This document shows positions 1 through 8,732 of a stretch of DNA of 64,000 nt, one piece after another. This DNA comes from Clostridia bacterium (GTDB lineage Bacteria > Bacillota > Clostridia > Christensenellales > CAG-138). The notes beneath the pieces were generated by a model that had not been told where the DNA came from, did no database searches, and was given only the letters and a program-made list of their open reading frames with translations. Each line of letters opens with the position of its first letter. Within the stretch, counting starts at the first letter, position 1. A program made the position numbers and the translations under genes. Location: contig JAFXSG010000021.1 of NCBI GenBank assembly GCA_017525875.1, positions 1 through 64,000 of the forward strand. Reading direction: 5' to 3'.

Positions 1-327
1 AATCATCGCATCACCTTGCTCCGTCGCTCCTCCTTTCCGCAAAAGGTCACGCTCGGCTCGCCTGTTCGCTTGTAAACGCGCTCACGACGGTTCGCTGTCG
101 CTACCAACCTTTTGCGGGGGATCCGTTCTCGTTATTCACACCATGTCGTCGCGGACTTCGCTTAGTTCGCGACGATTTCTTTATTTCATAAAAAATCATC
201 GCATCACCTTGCTCCGTCGCTCCTCCTTTCCGCAAAAGGTCACGCTCGGCTCGCCTGTTCGCTTGTAAACGCGCTCACGACGGTTCGCTGTCGCTACCAA
301 CCTTTTGCGGGGATCCGTTCTCGTTAT
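1..327. repeat. Direct repeat, 193-bp period (second copy partial)
   Basis: Bases 1-135 recur almost unchanged at 194-327; the only clear difference is one G in a G-run before ATCCGTTCTC. The period is 193 bp, so the copies are in tandem and the 58 bases between them belong to the first unit. No convincing gene lies in 1-507. The left edge of the window cuts the array, so more units may exist upstream. The function is unknown; it could be a duplicated 3' intergenic region. Confidence 0.9.
146..186 (+). terminator. Hairpin with T-rich tail inside the repeat
   Basis: A 12-bp stem (146-157 with 164-175, one G-U pair) closes a 6-nt loop and is followed by a T-rich run to 186. It looks like an intrinsic terminator for a gene left of the window. 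It lies in the part of the repeat unit not seen in the second copy. Confidence 0.55.
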
Positions 328-443
328 CCGCGCCAGAAAAACGCGTGATGTTTGTCCTTTCGCGGGCAAATGACGCCTGCTTCGCAGATATATGCGTTCC
401 GCGCATGACGTATCACGTGGGGCAAGAGAGTGTTAGCCGGTGA

Positions 444-472
444 TTGACCGCGTCTGCGGAACATGTTATAAT
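444..472 (+). promoter_or_regulatory. Sigma-A type promoter of the zinc-ribbon gene
   Basis: TTGACC (444-449), a 17-bp spacer and TATAAT (467-472) lie about 36 bp before the ATG at 508. A GAAAGGCGGG ribosome binding site follows. Confidence 0.75.
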
Positions 473-507
473 ATATCCGATCACATAATACGAAAGGCGG
501 GCTTCCC

Positions 508-1602
508 ATGCTTGTTAAAATGACCTGTCCTCAATGCGGCGCTTCGCTTGAAATGGACGACAGCAAAGATTTCATGTTCTGCCAGTTCTGCGGCGCAAAG
601 GTCGCCATCATCCCCGAAAGAGTGAACGTCACCCACTCGGGCTCCGTCTCCGTAGACGAGTCCGGTAAGCTCAATAATTTCCGCTACGTCGCGCAGAACG
701 CGCTCAAATCCGGCAATTACGGCGAAGCGTATAATTACTGCCTGCGCATAATGGAAACGGATCCGACCGACCTCGGCGCAAATCTTTATAAAGGGCTTGC
801 GGCCGTCATGCAGTCCACGCCGGCCGCAATACGAACCGCCGAGGGCGTGACCGCCATGAATACCATGGCCTCCATGGGCAAGCTCATACCGGACAGCCTG
901 GAGACCGTGCGCACATTCGTCAATCAAGCCGCCGGTATGGTCCCGGTTCTGTTCGACTCGCAGTGCACCGTCAAAGCGCGTCAGCCCCTCGGCAGCGAGC
1001 AGGACGCGAACAACGTTTCCCGCCTTGCCTACGGCATCGTGGACTACCTGACTTCCATCGTCGCCGCGCTCAACACCGACCTGCTCCGAGTCAGTCAGCC
1101 GCTTGAGGACGCCAAGCGCAGCCTTATCCTCACCGCGCTCAAGCTGGCGGACCGCGCATCCGCTTCCATCCCCTACGTTGCGCGCTACGTTGCCAAGAGC
1201 GACAGTAAGGGCCGCACCGTTACCGAGCCCGAGCTTGCCAAGGCGCGCTGCCCTTACAAGAACGATCTGGATACCTGCATCCGCATCCTCAAGGAGGACT
1301 ACAACGCGCTGCCCTCCATGACCTCCGAGATAGCAAGGCTGGACGGCGAGCTCAAGAGCCGCCAGCAGGTGATGGACGACTACGAAGCCGCGCTCGCCGC
1401 TTATTTCGCAGAGCGCCCGGATCAGGAAAAAGCCTACCGCCATCCCGGTCTTTTCGGGCGCGAGAAAAAGCGCGCCGCCATCGAGGAGAGCTTCCCGGAG
1501 GAGCTTACTGCGCAGAAGGCGCTCAGCGAACAGGCTAAGAAGGAATACGATCAGTTTGAAAAGCAGAAAAAACAGTTTATAAAGAAAAACCTTATGAACT
1601 GA
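508..1602 (+). CDS. Zinc-ribbon protein with TPR-like and coiled-coil regions
   Basis: A 364-aa cytoplasmic protein with no signal peptide or membrane segment. The N-terminus has two CxxC knuckles (C7/C10 and C25/C28), a zinc ribbon that probably binds zinc for structure. Residues about 60-110 look like a helical TPR-type repeat, and residues about 260-364 are charged, Lys/Glu-rich and probably coiled coil. This resembles many small Firmicutes zinc-ribbon proteins of unknown role. It has its own promoter and stands alone, so its context gives no function. Start chosen for its promoter and the GAAAGGCGGG site upstream. Confidence 0.8.
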   Translation: MLVKMTCPQCGASLEMDDSKDFMFCQFCGAKVAIIPERVNVTHSGSVSVDESGKLNNFRYVAQNALKSGNYGEAYNYCLRIMETDPTDLGANLYKGLAAVMQSTPAAIRTAEGVTAMNTMASMGKLIPDSLETVRTFVNQAAGMVPVLFDSQCTVKARQPLGSEQDANNVSRLAYGIVDYLTSIVAALNTDLLRVSQPLEDAKRSLILTALKLADRASASIPYVARYVAKSDSKGRTVTEPELAKARCPYKNDLDTCIRILKEDYNALPSMTSEIARLDGELKSRQQVMDDYEAALAAYFAERPDQEKAYRHPGLFGREKKRAAIEESFPEELTAQKALSEQAKKEYDQFEKQKKQFIKKNLMN

Positions 1603-1893
1603 CGCAGCAGCGCTCCTGATTAAAAACGCGCTGCATTCGGAAAAGACTATTAACCGCAACAGAAAGCGGGCCGGGCAATTGCCCGGCCCGCCCTTCATAT
1701 TATGCCGCCCTTCATATTATGCCGTCTTTCAGAGCTTTTTGCAGGTCTGCTCAATGTACGTGACGCAGCCCTCGCCGTCCCGCTCATGGTTTTTCCTTTC
1801 GTCTTTTAGGGAAGTATGGCCTCGCGGGAGCCAAAAAGCAAGGCGCGGTATAATACGGTGTTTCCGGGGCGTTTCGGAGGCATTAACGTTTTA
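1603..1893. other. Intergenic stretch with palindrome and short tandem repeat
   Basis: No gene is visible here. A 26-nt perfect palindrome (1666-1691, GC-rich arms) follows the zinc-ribbon gene and may end its transcript, although the T-tail is poor. Directly after it, the 17-nt unit CCGCCCTTCATATTATG occurs twice in tandem (1688-1704 and 1705-1721). The rest up to the promoter at 1894 shows nothing I can name. Confidence 0.6.
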
Positions 1894-1922
1894 TTGTTCT
1901 TCCCTGCAAAAAGTGCTATAAT
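1894..1922 (+). promoter_or_regulatory. Promoter of the lipoprotein metallopeptidase gene
   Basis: TTGTTC (1894-1899), a 17-bp spacer and TATAAT (1917-1922), followed by CGAAAGGAAA before the ATG at 1960. This placement rules out the longer reading frame that opens at 1816. Confidence 0.7.
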
Positions 1923-1959
1923 CGGATCGATCTCGAACATCCGAAAGGAAACTTTGATC

Positions 1960-3633
1960 ATGAAACGCATCCTGTTTATAATCCTGCCCCTGCTGCTTAT
2001 ATCGGCGAGCCTTGTTTGCGGCTGCGCGGGAGCGCATGACGAGCCTGACACGAGCCCCGTTCCGGACGATATTGCCGGCGCTGAGATCTGTGAAAGCAGT
2101 CATGACCGTGAGGAAGGCTATATGGCTGCGTTCAGCACGCATATGCTTTCCACCGGCGGGTTCACGCTTCATATGGCCAACGCCGTATATGACGAGGCCG
2201 CGCTGCGTGAAGCGGCGGAGGTGCTTTCGGCCGACCTGACCGTCCTTGAAGCCACTGCCGGGACCACCCCGGACGCCGTCACGGTGTACGCCGTGAGCGC
2301 TACGATCACCGGCTGTCCGCAGACCGTCGGCACAGAGGTCTTTTGCAGCCCCGATGATATCAAAAGCGGGGCGTACCGGGACGCGCTGTGCGGAGCCGCC
2401 TATGCCCTTCCCTGCGCATGGCAGCACGCCGGGCTTTCGGAGCTTGCCTTCGGCGACGGAGCGGACGCAAACCTTCGTAACTATTATGCCGATAACGCAC
2501 ACCCGCTGACTGCCTCCTGCTCCGCGATCCACCTTTCCCCCGTTTTTTCCGATGAGGGGACGGTCGCTGCCGCGCGCGCTACCGCACGGAGCATCTGCGC
2601 CTTTCTCCTCGGGAGCGGTGACTTTTCCGCGTTCCGCGAGGCCGCCGACCCGGCGCCTGTGCTCCCGTCCTGGGCGGAGAGCATGGGCATATCGCCCGCG
2701 CCGGTTCTTCCGGAGGGCAGCGCAGCCGCTGCGGAGCTGAGGCTCGGGATCAAATCGGGCTCCATCTGCGAACTGAAGGTCGGGAATTTCACCGTCACCG
2801 TCTCCAAAAACAGCTGGGTGACCGATCCCGACGAGCTTTACTCCTGGTTCTGCCGCTTTTTTGCCGGCATGGATATGGTCCTCGAAAGGATCGGCGCGGA
2901 GGTCCCTTCCGTGCTCCCCCTCGCCCTGGAGCGTTATTCGGAACCCATTCTGATCAATATGGGTGATCCTTCAAACGCCACCTATGCCTACCCCTCTCAA
3001 AACAAGATAGATCTCACCAAGGATACAGCGATCTGGCACGAGATGGTGCATCTGCTGCTCGAGGAAAAAAGCGTCCGCAGCGATCAGGTATGGATCGAGG
3101 AGAGCGTCGCCGAGCATTTCTCGTATGCCGCCCAGTCGCGCTTTTCGCCGACGCGGTACTATTCGGAAGGTTTCGACGCGTATCTGGATTTTTTCGAAGA
3201 AGTGAGCGGCAAGGAGCCGGAAGCGGACGATATGCTGTTCCATCGGCAGGTCCGGGCGCTTTACCTGGCCTTCCGGCAGGACACGGACAGCGACGATAAC
3301 GAGGCCTACTGCCGCGCCTACGGCATCGTTTCCCTGCTCTCCGGCGGAAAGCTCCGCAGGACGCAGGTGAGGATGCTGTACGACGTATCGATCGCCGCAA
3401 AGCGCGGCGAGAAGCCGGGTTCAAAGAAGGCCGACGGTTCCGCCCTGACCTACCCCGAGGCCACGGTCTTGCTCGAGCGCCTATGCATGCGATTCGGCAC
3501 GGAAGCGGTGCTCGAAGCCTTCCTGAACGGCCGCTCCCTGAAGGACGCTTTCGATATCACCTATACGGATCTCTATCAGGACGTCCTCGTCTGCTGGGCC
3601 GAGGAATACTGCGCGCTGATGCCGGACGCCTGA
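1960..3633 (+). CDS. Lipoprotein with HExxH zinc metallopeptidase motif
   Basis: A 557-aa exported lipoprotein. The N-terminus has a basic start, a hydrophobic core and a Cys-containing lipobox (CGC) near residue 23, followed by an acidic linker. HEMVH at about residues 360-364 and a downstream WIEES (Glu near 380) fit the gluzincin pattern HExxH-(~16)-E, so a membrane-anchored zinc peptidase outside the cell is likely. The substrate is unknown and the ~350 residues before the motif match no domain I recognise. The frame is open from 1816, but promoter and ribosome site point to ATG 1960. Monocistronic. Confidence 0.75.
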   Translation: MKRILFIILPLLLISASLVCGCAGAHDEPDTSPVPDDIAGAEICESSHDREEGYMAAFSTHMLSTGGFTLHMANAVYDEAALREAAEVLSADLTVLEATAGTTPDAVTVYAVSATITGCPQTVGTEVFCSPDDIKSGAYRDALCGAAYALPCAWQHAGLSELAFGDGADANLRNYYADNAHPLTASCSAIHLSPVFSDEGTVAAARATARSICAFLLGSGDFSAFREAADPAPVLPSWAESMGISPAPVLPEGSAAAAELRLGIKSGSICELKVGNFTVTVSKNSWVTDPDELYSWFCRFFAGMDMVLERIGAEVPSVLPLALERYSEPILINMGDPSNATYAYPSQNKIDLTKDTAIWHEMVHLLLEEKSVRSDQVWIEESVAEHFSYAAQSRFSPTRYYSEGFDAYLDFFEEVSGKEPEADDMLFHRQVRALYLAFRQDTDSDDNEAYCRAYGIVSLLSGGKLRRTQVRMLYDVSIAAKRGEKPGSKKADGSALTYPEATVLLERLCMRFGTEAVLEAFLNGRSLKDAFDITYTDLYQDVLVCWAEEYCALMPDA

Positions 3634-3658
3634 CCGGTCCCCGGCTGCGCGTTTGATA

Positions 3659-3688
3659 TTGTAAAAAGGAAGCACTGTATGTTAAAAT
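3659..3688 (+). promoter_or_regulatory. Possible promoter before GNAT gene
   Basis: TTGTAA (3659-3664), an 18-bp spacer and TAAAAT (3683-3688). The match is moderate, and it leaves a ~130-nt leader before the start codon. Confidence 0.45.
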
Positions 3689-3824
3689 AATATATCGGCC
3701 TGAGGCTCCGTGATCCGGGCCTTTCTCCCCGGTATGAACGAAAAGTATCCCGAACCGTTCGAGGAGTTTGCACAACGCCAAATATCTGCATTCAGCTCCG
3801 CAGCAGAGCTGCGGACGACCCGCA

Positions 3825-4337
3825 ATGAAACTGTACGTACCGAAAGAAAACGAGCTCTGCTTCCGGCAAGAGCTGCTATCCGACCCCGGGGCCATGAGCT
3901 ACAACCGGGGCTATGAGCTCTCCTTTCCCGGCTATCACAGGGACACCGGCTGCATCGATTTCCCGCAGGCCGCGTGGCGAGGCTGGTATGAGACTTGGGT
4001 GCGAGACGCCCGTGAGAACGGAAAATTCTATGCCTATATCGAACATGGCGGCGCCTTTATCGGCGACGTCTGCCTGCACAGCGGGGACGGCGGAAAGAGC
4101 TATGAGCTGGGCATTTTGATCGCGCCCGCATACCGCGGCATGGGCCTTTCGGGGGAAGCGCTGCGGCTTCTTGCCGAATACGCCTTCAACGTGCTCGGGG
4201 CGGAGGAGCTTACGAACCGCTTCGAAAAAACGCGCGCGGCGGCTGTGCGGCTGCATTTGGCGCTCGGCTTTGAGGCGCGGGACGAGGGCGGCATGCTGGA
4301 CTTTTCGCTCCGCCGGGAGGACTTCCTCTTCTGGTGA
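3825..4337 (+). CDS. GNAT family N-acetyltransferase
   Basis: A 170-aa protein of the GNAT fold, which moves an acetyl group from acetyl-CoA to an amine. The acetyl-CoA pyrophosphate loop is seen as RGMGLSGEAL near residue 108 (R/QxxGxG/A pattern), preceded by the ELGILI strand that is typical of the family. The substrate cannot be told. The frame is open from 3768, but the first 19 residues are unlike a GNAT start, so MKLYVPKEN at 3825 is preferred; no strong ribosome site is seen before either start. Confidence 0.8.
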   Translation: MKLYVPKENELCFRQELLSDPGAMSYNRGYELSFPGYHRDTGCIDFPQAAWRGWYETWVRDARENGKFYAYIEHGGAFIGDVCLHSGDGGKSYELGILIAPAYRGMGLSGEALRLLAEYAFNVLGAEELTNRFEKTRAAAVRLHLALGFEARDEGGMLDFSLRREDFLFW

Positions 4338-4353
4338 AATCCGCCGAAAACGC

Positions 4354-4382
4354 TTGCCTGCCTCCTGCATTTGTGGTAATAT
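4354..4382 (+). promoter_or_regulatory. Promoter of tdk
   Basis: TTGCCT (4354-4359), 17 bp and TAATAT (4377-4382), 50 bp before the tdk start. Confidence 0.6.
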
Positions 4383-4432
4383 AGCATTATCGGAACAAAC
4401 CCCGCTCCTGCGGGCATCTATCGGAGAAACAA

Positions 4433-5002
4433 ATGGCAAAACTGTATTTCCGCTACGGCGCGATGAGCTCCTCGAAGACCGCGCAGGCGATCATGGTCAA
4501 ATACAACTATGGCGAGCGCGGGCAGAAGGCCCTGCTCATCAAGCCCGCCGTGGACACTCGCGACGGCGTCCGCACGGTCCGCTCCCGCTGCGGCCTCACG
4601 GACGAATGCGTGCTGTTCGACGACATTCCCTGGGACGAGGTCAAACAGCACGTCTACGACTGCCTGATCATCGACGAAGCCCAGTTCCTGACCAAGGATC
4701 AGGTCATGCAGCTGATCGACGCGGTCGACAATATGAACGTTCCCGTCATCTGCTACGGCCTGCGGACGGATTTTCAGGGCAATTTCTTCGAGGGCAGCCA
4801 TTGGCTGATGGCCTTTGCGGACACGATCGAGGAGATCAAGACCATCTGCTGGTGCGGCAAGAAGGCGATCATGAACGCCCGTCTCGACGGCAAGGGCGGC
4901 GTCACCAAGGTTGGCGACCAGGTGGTGCTCGGCGCGGACGACAAATACATCGGCCTCTGCCGCAAGCACTGGGCGGAGGGCAAGATCAGCGCTGACAGCT
5001 GA
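4433..5002 (+). CDS. tdk: Thymidine kinase
   Basis: A 189-aa type II thymidine kinase, which phosphorylates thymidine with ATP in nucleoside salvage. Its P-loop reads GAMSSSKT (residues 9-16; most relatives have GxMxSGKS/T, so Ser stands in for the usual Gly). DEAQF near residue 83 is the Walker-B/catalytic region, and CWCG plus the later CRKHW provide the Cys ligands of the structural zinc. Length is normal for the family. The next gene is a nucleoside 2-deoxyribosyltransferase relative 35 bp downstream, so the two probably form a salvage operon. Confidence 0.92.
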   Translation: MAKLYFRYGAMSSSKTAQAIMVKYNYGERGQKALLIKPAVDTRDGVRTVRSRCGLTDECVLFDDIPWDEVKQHVYDCLIIDEAQFLTKDQVMQLIDAVDNMNVPVICYGLRTDFQGNFFEGSHWLMAFADTIEEIKTICWCGKKAIMNARLDGKGGVTKVGDQVVLGADDKYIGLCRKHWAEGKISADS

Positions 5003-5037
5003 CCGAATACCGAACGGACCCAAGAAAGGAAAGAAAA

Positions 5038-5469
5038 ATGAGATTTTACATCGCGACCGGAGTCGGCAACGCAGCGCTTGCCATCCGCCTTGCAAATACG
5101 CTTATGAACCACGGCCACGAGCTGACCTACGACTGGACCGCGCACGGCGACGTCCGCTATTCCGGCGAGCAGCGCATGAGCGAGGTGGCGTTCAACGAAT
5201 TCCGGGCCGTGCGCGATGCTGAGCTCGTCATCGGCCTGCTGCCCGGCGGGAACGGCACGCATACGGAGCTCGGCGCGGCGATCGCGACCCGCTCGAACAA
5301 GCGCATCATCCTCTGGAGCGAGACCGGCGAGGAGTTCAGCCACGACGACCGCACCTGCGTTTTCTACTATCACCCCGCCGTGGAGCGCATCGTCTGCCCG
5401 CTCGAGGTGCTGCTCGAGCTGTTCGATTTCGACGTCATCAACCCGGAAATAAACGATTACAGAGTATAA
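5038..5469 (+). CDS. Nucleoside 2-deoxyribosyltransferase-like protein
   Basis: A 143-aa soluble protein. It has the family layout: an N-terminal beta strand (MRFYIATG), a central DAELVIGLLPGG stretch, and the GTHTELGAAIA segment in which the Glu matches the catalytic nucleophile of nucleoside 2-deoxyribosyltransferases. Such enzymes swap bases on deoxyribose; relatives also include N-glycosidases, so the exact reaction is uncertain. It follows thymidine kinase closely with an AAGGAAAG ribosome site and is followed by a strong terminator, which supports a two-gene salvage operon. Confidence 0.75.
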   Translation: MRFYIATGVGNAALAIRLANTLMNHGHELTYDWTAHGDVRYSGEQRMSEVAFNEFRAVRDAELVIGLLPGGNGTHTELGAAIATRSNKRIILWSETGEEFSHDDRTCVFYYHPAVERIVCPLEVLLELFDFDVINPEINDYRV

Positions 5470-5524
5470 TGCGGCCAAAGCTGCCTTCGGCCTAAATGAA
5501 GACCGAAAAGTGAATAATGAATAA

Positions 5525-5553
5525 TAAAAGCAGTCCCTCGGGACTGCTTTTCC
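5525..5553 (+). terminator. Terminator of the tdk operon
   Basis: AAAAGCAGTCCC, loop TCG, then the complementary arm ending in TTTT. A near-perfect intrinsic terminator. Confidence 0.85.
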
Positions 5554-5561
5554 TATAATAT

Positions 5562-5586
5562 CCGGTAGGGGCGACAATCTGCCGTC
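5562..5586. repeat. Solo end of a MITE-like repeat
   Basis: GGTAGGGGCGACAATCTGCC closely matches the terminal repeat of the elements at 11082-11209 and 24298-24426. Only one end is seen here. Confidence 0.5.
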
Positions 5587-5647
5587 TCCGTTTTTTTTGC
5601 AGTCGTTCCGCCAAAAAACTTTTTTTGAAAAATATGAAATTAGGGGG

Positions 5648-5676
5648 TTGACATTTGTTATCCATGCTGGTATCAT
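5648..5676 (+). promoter_or_regulatory. Promoter of the BlaI/M56 operon
   Basis: TTGACA (5648-5653), exactly 17 bp, and TATCAT (5671-5676). A consensus housekeeping promoter. Confidence 0.85.
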
Positions 5677-5686
5677 ATAGTCAAGA

Positions 5687-5698
5687 TAACAGCTGTTA
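5687..5698. promoter_or_regulatory. Candidate BlaI-type operator
   Basis: The perfect 12-bp palindrome TAACAGCTGTTA starts 11 bp after the -10 box, at the expected transcription start. BlaI/MecI/CopY repressors bind such dyads and usually control their own operon. The sequence is not a textbook BlaI box (TACA/TGTA core is altered). Confidence 0.5.
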
Positions 5699-5726
5699 CC
5701 CTAACGAAAGCGAGGCGACTCACGAT

Positions 5727-6107
5727 ATGAACACTATTTCTCTTTCCGACGGCGAGTGGAAGCTCATGAACCTGCTTTGGGACGAAAACCCCCGCACCAT
5801 CGCAAACATGGTGAACGCCCTGCGCGACGATACCGCGTGGACGAAGGCCACGATCAACATCATGCTGAACCGCCTTTCCGAAAAGGGCGCGGTGCGCATC
5901 GAAGCGGGCGGCAGGACAAAGCTCTTCTACCCCATCCTCGGCCGTGAGGACGCCGTCAAGCAGGAGGCGTCCAGCACTCTTGAAAAGATAAGGACCGGCG
6001 GCATCGGCCTTTTGATCAGCACGATGACCGCCGAGGGTTCCCTCAGCGACGAGGATATCGATGAACTGATCGGGATCCTGAAGGAAGGGAGGAAGCACAA
6101 TGACTGA
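5727..6107 (+). CDS. BlaI/MecI/CopY family transcriptional repressor
   Basis: A 126-aa winged-helix repressor. The opening (LSDGEWKLMNLLW), the recognition-helix region TKATINIMLNRLSEKGAV and the wing (RTKLFYPIL) are the signature of the BlaI family, which dimerises on operator dyads and is released when the M56 receptor signals. It overlaps the next gene by 8 bp, so repressor and receptor are translationally coupled. A dyad sits between promoter and gene, suggesting autoregulation. No beta-lactamase or copper gene is near. Start at ATG 5727, since the upstream part of the frame covers the promoter. Confidence 0.9.
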   Translation: MNTISLSDGEWKLMNLLWDENPRTIANMVNALRDDTAWTKATINIMLNRLSEKGAVRIEAGGRTKLFYPILGREDAVKQEASSTLEKIRTGGIGLLISTMTAEGSLSDEDIDELIGILKEGRKHND

Positions 6108-8673
6108 CGTCATTTGGATCATCACATCGAGCGTGCTCATCCTCGCCGTGTTCGCGATCCGCGCGATCTTCGGCAAGAAGCTGAGCGCCGGGCTCCGCTA
6201 CGCCCTCTGGGCGATCGTGCTCGTACGCCTGCTGATCCCAGGGACGGTGTTTTCAAGCCCCGTCAGCGTGCAGGGCGCTGCCGAAAAGGTGGAGGTCGTG
6301 CGCGATATCGAGACCGTCCGCGGCGCGGGCAGCCTATCCTATTCCGAATCGGGTTCCATCATCATGGTCCCGCAGCAGCCCGCCCGCCCCTCCGTTACGG
6401 CCGTGCCAGCTGAAACGAACGCTCCCCGCCCGACCGAGAGCGCATACACTGTTGGCAGGGTGATCGAAAAGGACGCCACGCCTGAGCGCTACGAGCGGAT
6501 GCAGAAAGCGCTCAAGGCGACGGACGTGCTCCGCATCGTATGGCTCACGGGCATGGGGCTCGTATTCGCCTACCTCGTGTATGTAAACGTCCGCTTCTAT
6601 CTCAAGCTGCGCGACAGGCGCAGGCTCCTCTCCTCCGGCTCCCCCTGCAGGGTCTATTCGGTGGAAGGGCTCGAGAGCTCCTGCCTCTTCCTCGGCTCCG
6701 TCTACGTTTCCGAGGAGCAGGCGGGCGATCCCGACCGGCTCAACTGCGTGCTTGCGCACGAGCTTGCCCACCGCAGGCACTGCGACGGCGTGTTCACCGT
6801 TGCCCGCTGCGCTGCGCTCGTGCTGCACTGGTATAACCCCCTCGTCTGGGCGGCGGCGTTCGCCTCCCGTCAGGACAGCGAGCTGTTCGCCGACGCCGGG
6901 GCGATAAAAACGCTCGGCGAATCGGAGCGCGAGGACTACGGCATGACGCTGATCCGGCTTTCCGGCCGCCCCTCCGTCCGCGCGAGCATCGCCTGCACCG
7001 CAACCACCATGGCCAACAACAAGCGCGCTCTCAAGCAGCGCGTGACCAATATCGCAAGGAAGCGCCGCATGAGCGCGATCCTGATCGCCGCCGTGCTGCT
7101 CCTTACAGCCGCCGTAGCGATCGTCGCATTCACAGGCAGCGGCAGGAACGCAGCCGCGGAGGAGATCGCCGTCGGCCCGACCTCCGAGCCGACAGCTGCC
7201 CCGACCGCAAGGCCCACCTTCCCGCCGATCACCGAAGCCCCCACCGCGGAGCCGACCGCCGCGCCCACCATGCCCCCGCAGGACGTGCTGCTCGGCACAG
7301 CGTACGCCTCTTTGAGCCGCGTGGCCGAAATGTACGGCCTGGAGCTTGACAGAAACAACTACTCGTTGAGCGCTTATGATGATGAAGGAGGCTTGCCCGC
7401 CGCCTACGTCTGCTTCTACGAGACGGATAACCGCGGCGCGCGCGTCGGCGGCAACGTAAGATGTTTTGCCGACGGCTTCAGGGTCGATTTCAACTCGATC
7501 CGGTTCACTCCCGCATGGAATTGGGAGGAGCCCGACGAGCGCCTCACCGAAGCGGCAGAAGCGGAATTTGCCGCGATGCGCAGCGCGATAATAGTCACCC
7601 CCGATGATATCGCCGCGGCAGGCTGCACGGAGTTCAACGGGCAAGAGTATTATGACACAGTCGGCGCGTGCTACGCCGCAAAGCTTGCGGAGCTCTATAA
7701 AAACGCCCCCGAGGGCTATCATAGCAGATGCGCCGAGGCTGACGCGGTCACCGTTGAACCTGGCGTTTGGCTCAGCGGCGCATATACGGTCTCACTCGCC
7801 CTCAGGCCGGAGGATATCTTCGCCTTCACCGCGGCAAGGAATGCCGCCTACCTCGTGAACGACGGCAGGCGCGACGGAACGCTCTTCGGCAGAATCGTTA
7901 TCAGCGATGTCGTCGAGCTGGCGGAGCTCCCGGACGGGAGCTGGACTTCCGTCGATAATCCCGAAGTCCTCGCATTCATCGATGAGGCGTTCGAGGTCGC
8001 GGCGCCCGCCGCCGCTATCCACGGCGTCACGCTCGACAAGAGCAGCGCGAAGGTCCCGATCTACGAGATGTTCATGGGAGATCTCGAGGTCCACTTTATG
8101 AGCGATGATAACGCGTTCATAATGTACTGCGATTTCCGCTATAACGACGCGGGCGAGCTGCGCACCTCCGTCGGGAAGTGCGCGCTTTTGCCCAATGAAA
8201 ACAGCCCGATAGACATGCCGGACCCCGAAGCAGCCAACCGCATGTTTGGTGAGATAGCCGTGCCCGGCGGGAGCATGACCGTCACGCGGCAGCAGCTTCA
8301 AGCCGCGGGCTATACGCTCACCGGCGGAGAAAACGATCTCCTCGCTGCCGCGCAGTACTTCGGCGACCGCAGAGCGGCACTCTTCACAAGCTGTTCGGAG
8401 GACAACGTCCTGCGCTGCAGGGCTTGCGCCGCCGTGAACCCGCGCCGGGTCGAAGACTTCGGCAACGATCGTGAGGAGTTCATTGCGTGCCTCGCGTTCC
8501 TGCCCGAGCATCCGCGCGAGTTTGCGCAGATGCACATGGACTGCCTGTCTGAGCTCTGCGAGCCCGCCGGGCACCCCGAATACAACGGCTGGTTCGGCTA
8601 TACCCTGAACATTTCCATCCTTGAAAATGCGGACGGCAGCTTCAACTGCACCTTCGGCGTGAACGCCGCCTGA
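6100..8673 (+). CDS. M56 family membrane peptidase (BlaR1-like receptor), copy 1
   Basis: An 857-aa membrane protein. Hydrophobic segments lie near residues 3-23, 36-51, 147-168 and 325-345; between the last two sits the cytoplasmic zinc peptidase domain with HELAH (220-224) and SELFAD (near 262). In BlaR1/MecR1 this domain cleaves the BlaI-type repressor when the outer sensor binds ligand. Here the last TM is followed by a Pro/Thr/Ala linker (about 355-395) and ~460 residues that do not look like a penicillin-binding domain. I see no SxxK/KTG set, so the ligand is unknown. Coupled to the repressor before it; the paralogue follows 59 bp later. Confidence 0.85.
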   Translation: MTDVIWIITSSVLILAVFAIRAIFGKKLSAGLRYALWAIVLVRLLIPGTVFSSPVSVQGAAEKVEVVRDIETVRGAGSLSYSESGSIIMVPQQPARPSVTAVPAETNAPRPTESAYTVGRVIEKDATPERYERMQKALKATDVLRIVWLTGMGLVFAYLVYVNVRFYLKLRDRRRLLSSGSPCRVYSVEGLESSCLFLGSVYVSEEQAGDPDRLNCVLAHELAHRRHCDGVFTVARCAALVLHWYNPLVWAAAFASRQDSELFADAGAIKTLGESEREDYGMTLIRLSGRPSVRASIACTATTMANNKRALKQRVTNIARKRRMSAILIAAVLLLTAAVAIVAFTGSGRNAAAEEIAVGPTSEPTAAPTARPTFPPITEAPTAEPTAAPTMPPQDVLLGTAYASLSRVAEMYGLELDRNNYSLSAYDDEGGLPAAYVCFYETDNRGARVGGNVRCFADGFRVDFNSIRFTPAWNWEEPDERLTEAAEAEFAAMRSAIIVTPDDIAAAGCTEFNGQEYYDTVGACYAAKLAELYKNAPEGYHSRCAEADAVTVEPGVWLSGAYTVSLALRPEDIFAFTAARNAAYLVNDGRRDGTLFGRIVISDVVELAELPDGSWTSVDNPEVLAFIDEAFEVAAPAAAIHGVTLDKSSAKVPIYEMFMGDLEVHFMSDDNAFIMYCDFRYNDAGELRTSVGKCALLPNENSPIDMPDPEAANRMFGEIAVPGGSMTVTRQQLQAAGYTLTGGENDLLAAAQYFGDRRAALFTSCSEDNVLRCRACAAVNPRRVEDFGNDREEFIACLAFLPEHPREFAQMHMDCLSELCEPAGHPEYNGWFGYTLNISILENADGSFNCTFGVNAA

Positions 8674-8732
8674 CAATGCCCGCACAAACCTTGACAACCG
8701 TCCGCACCTGTTAGCGGAGAAAGGAGATAAAC

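Noticed and set aside
481..1698. A 405-codon minus-strand reading frame opposite the zinc-ribbon gene
   Set aside because: It mirrors the codon bias of the plus-strand gene, has no ribosome site or recognisable domain, and covers that gene's promoter.
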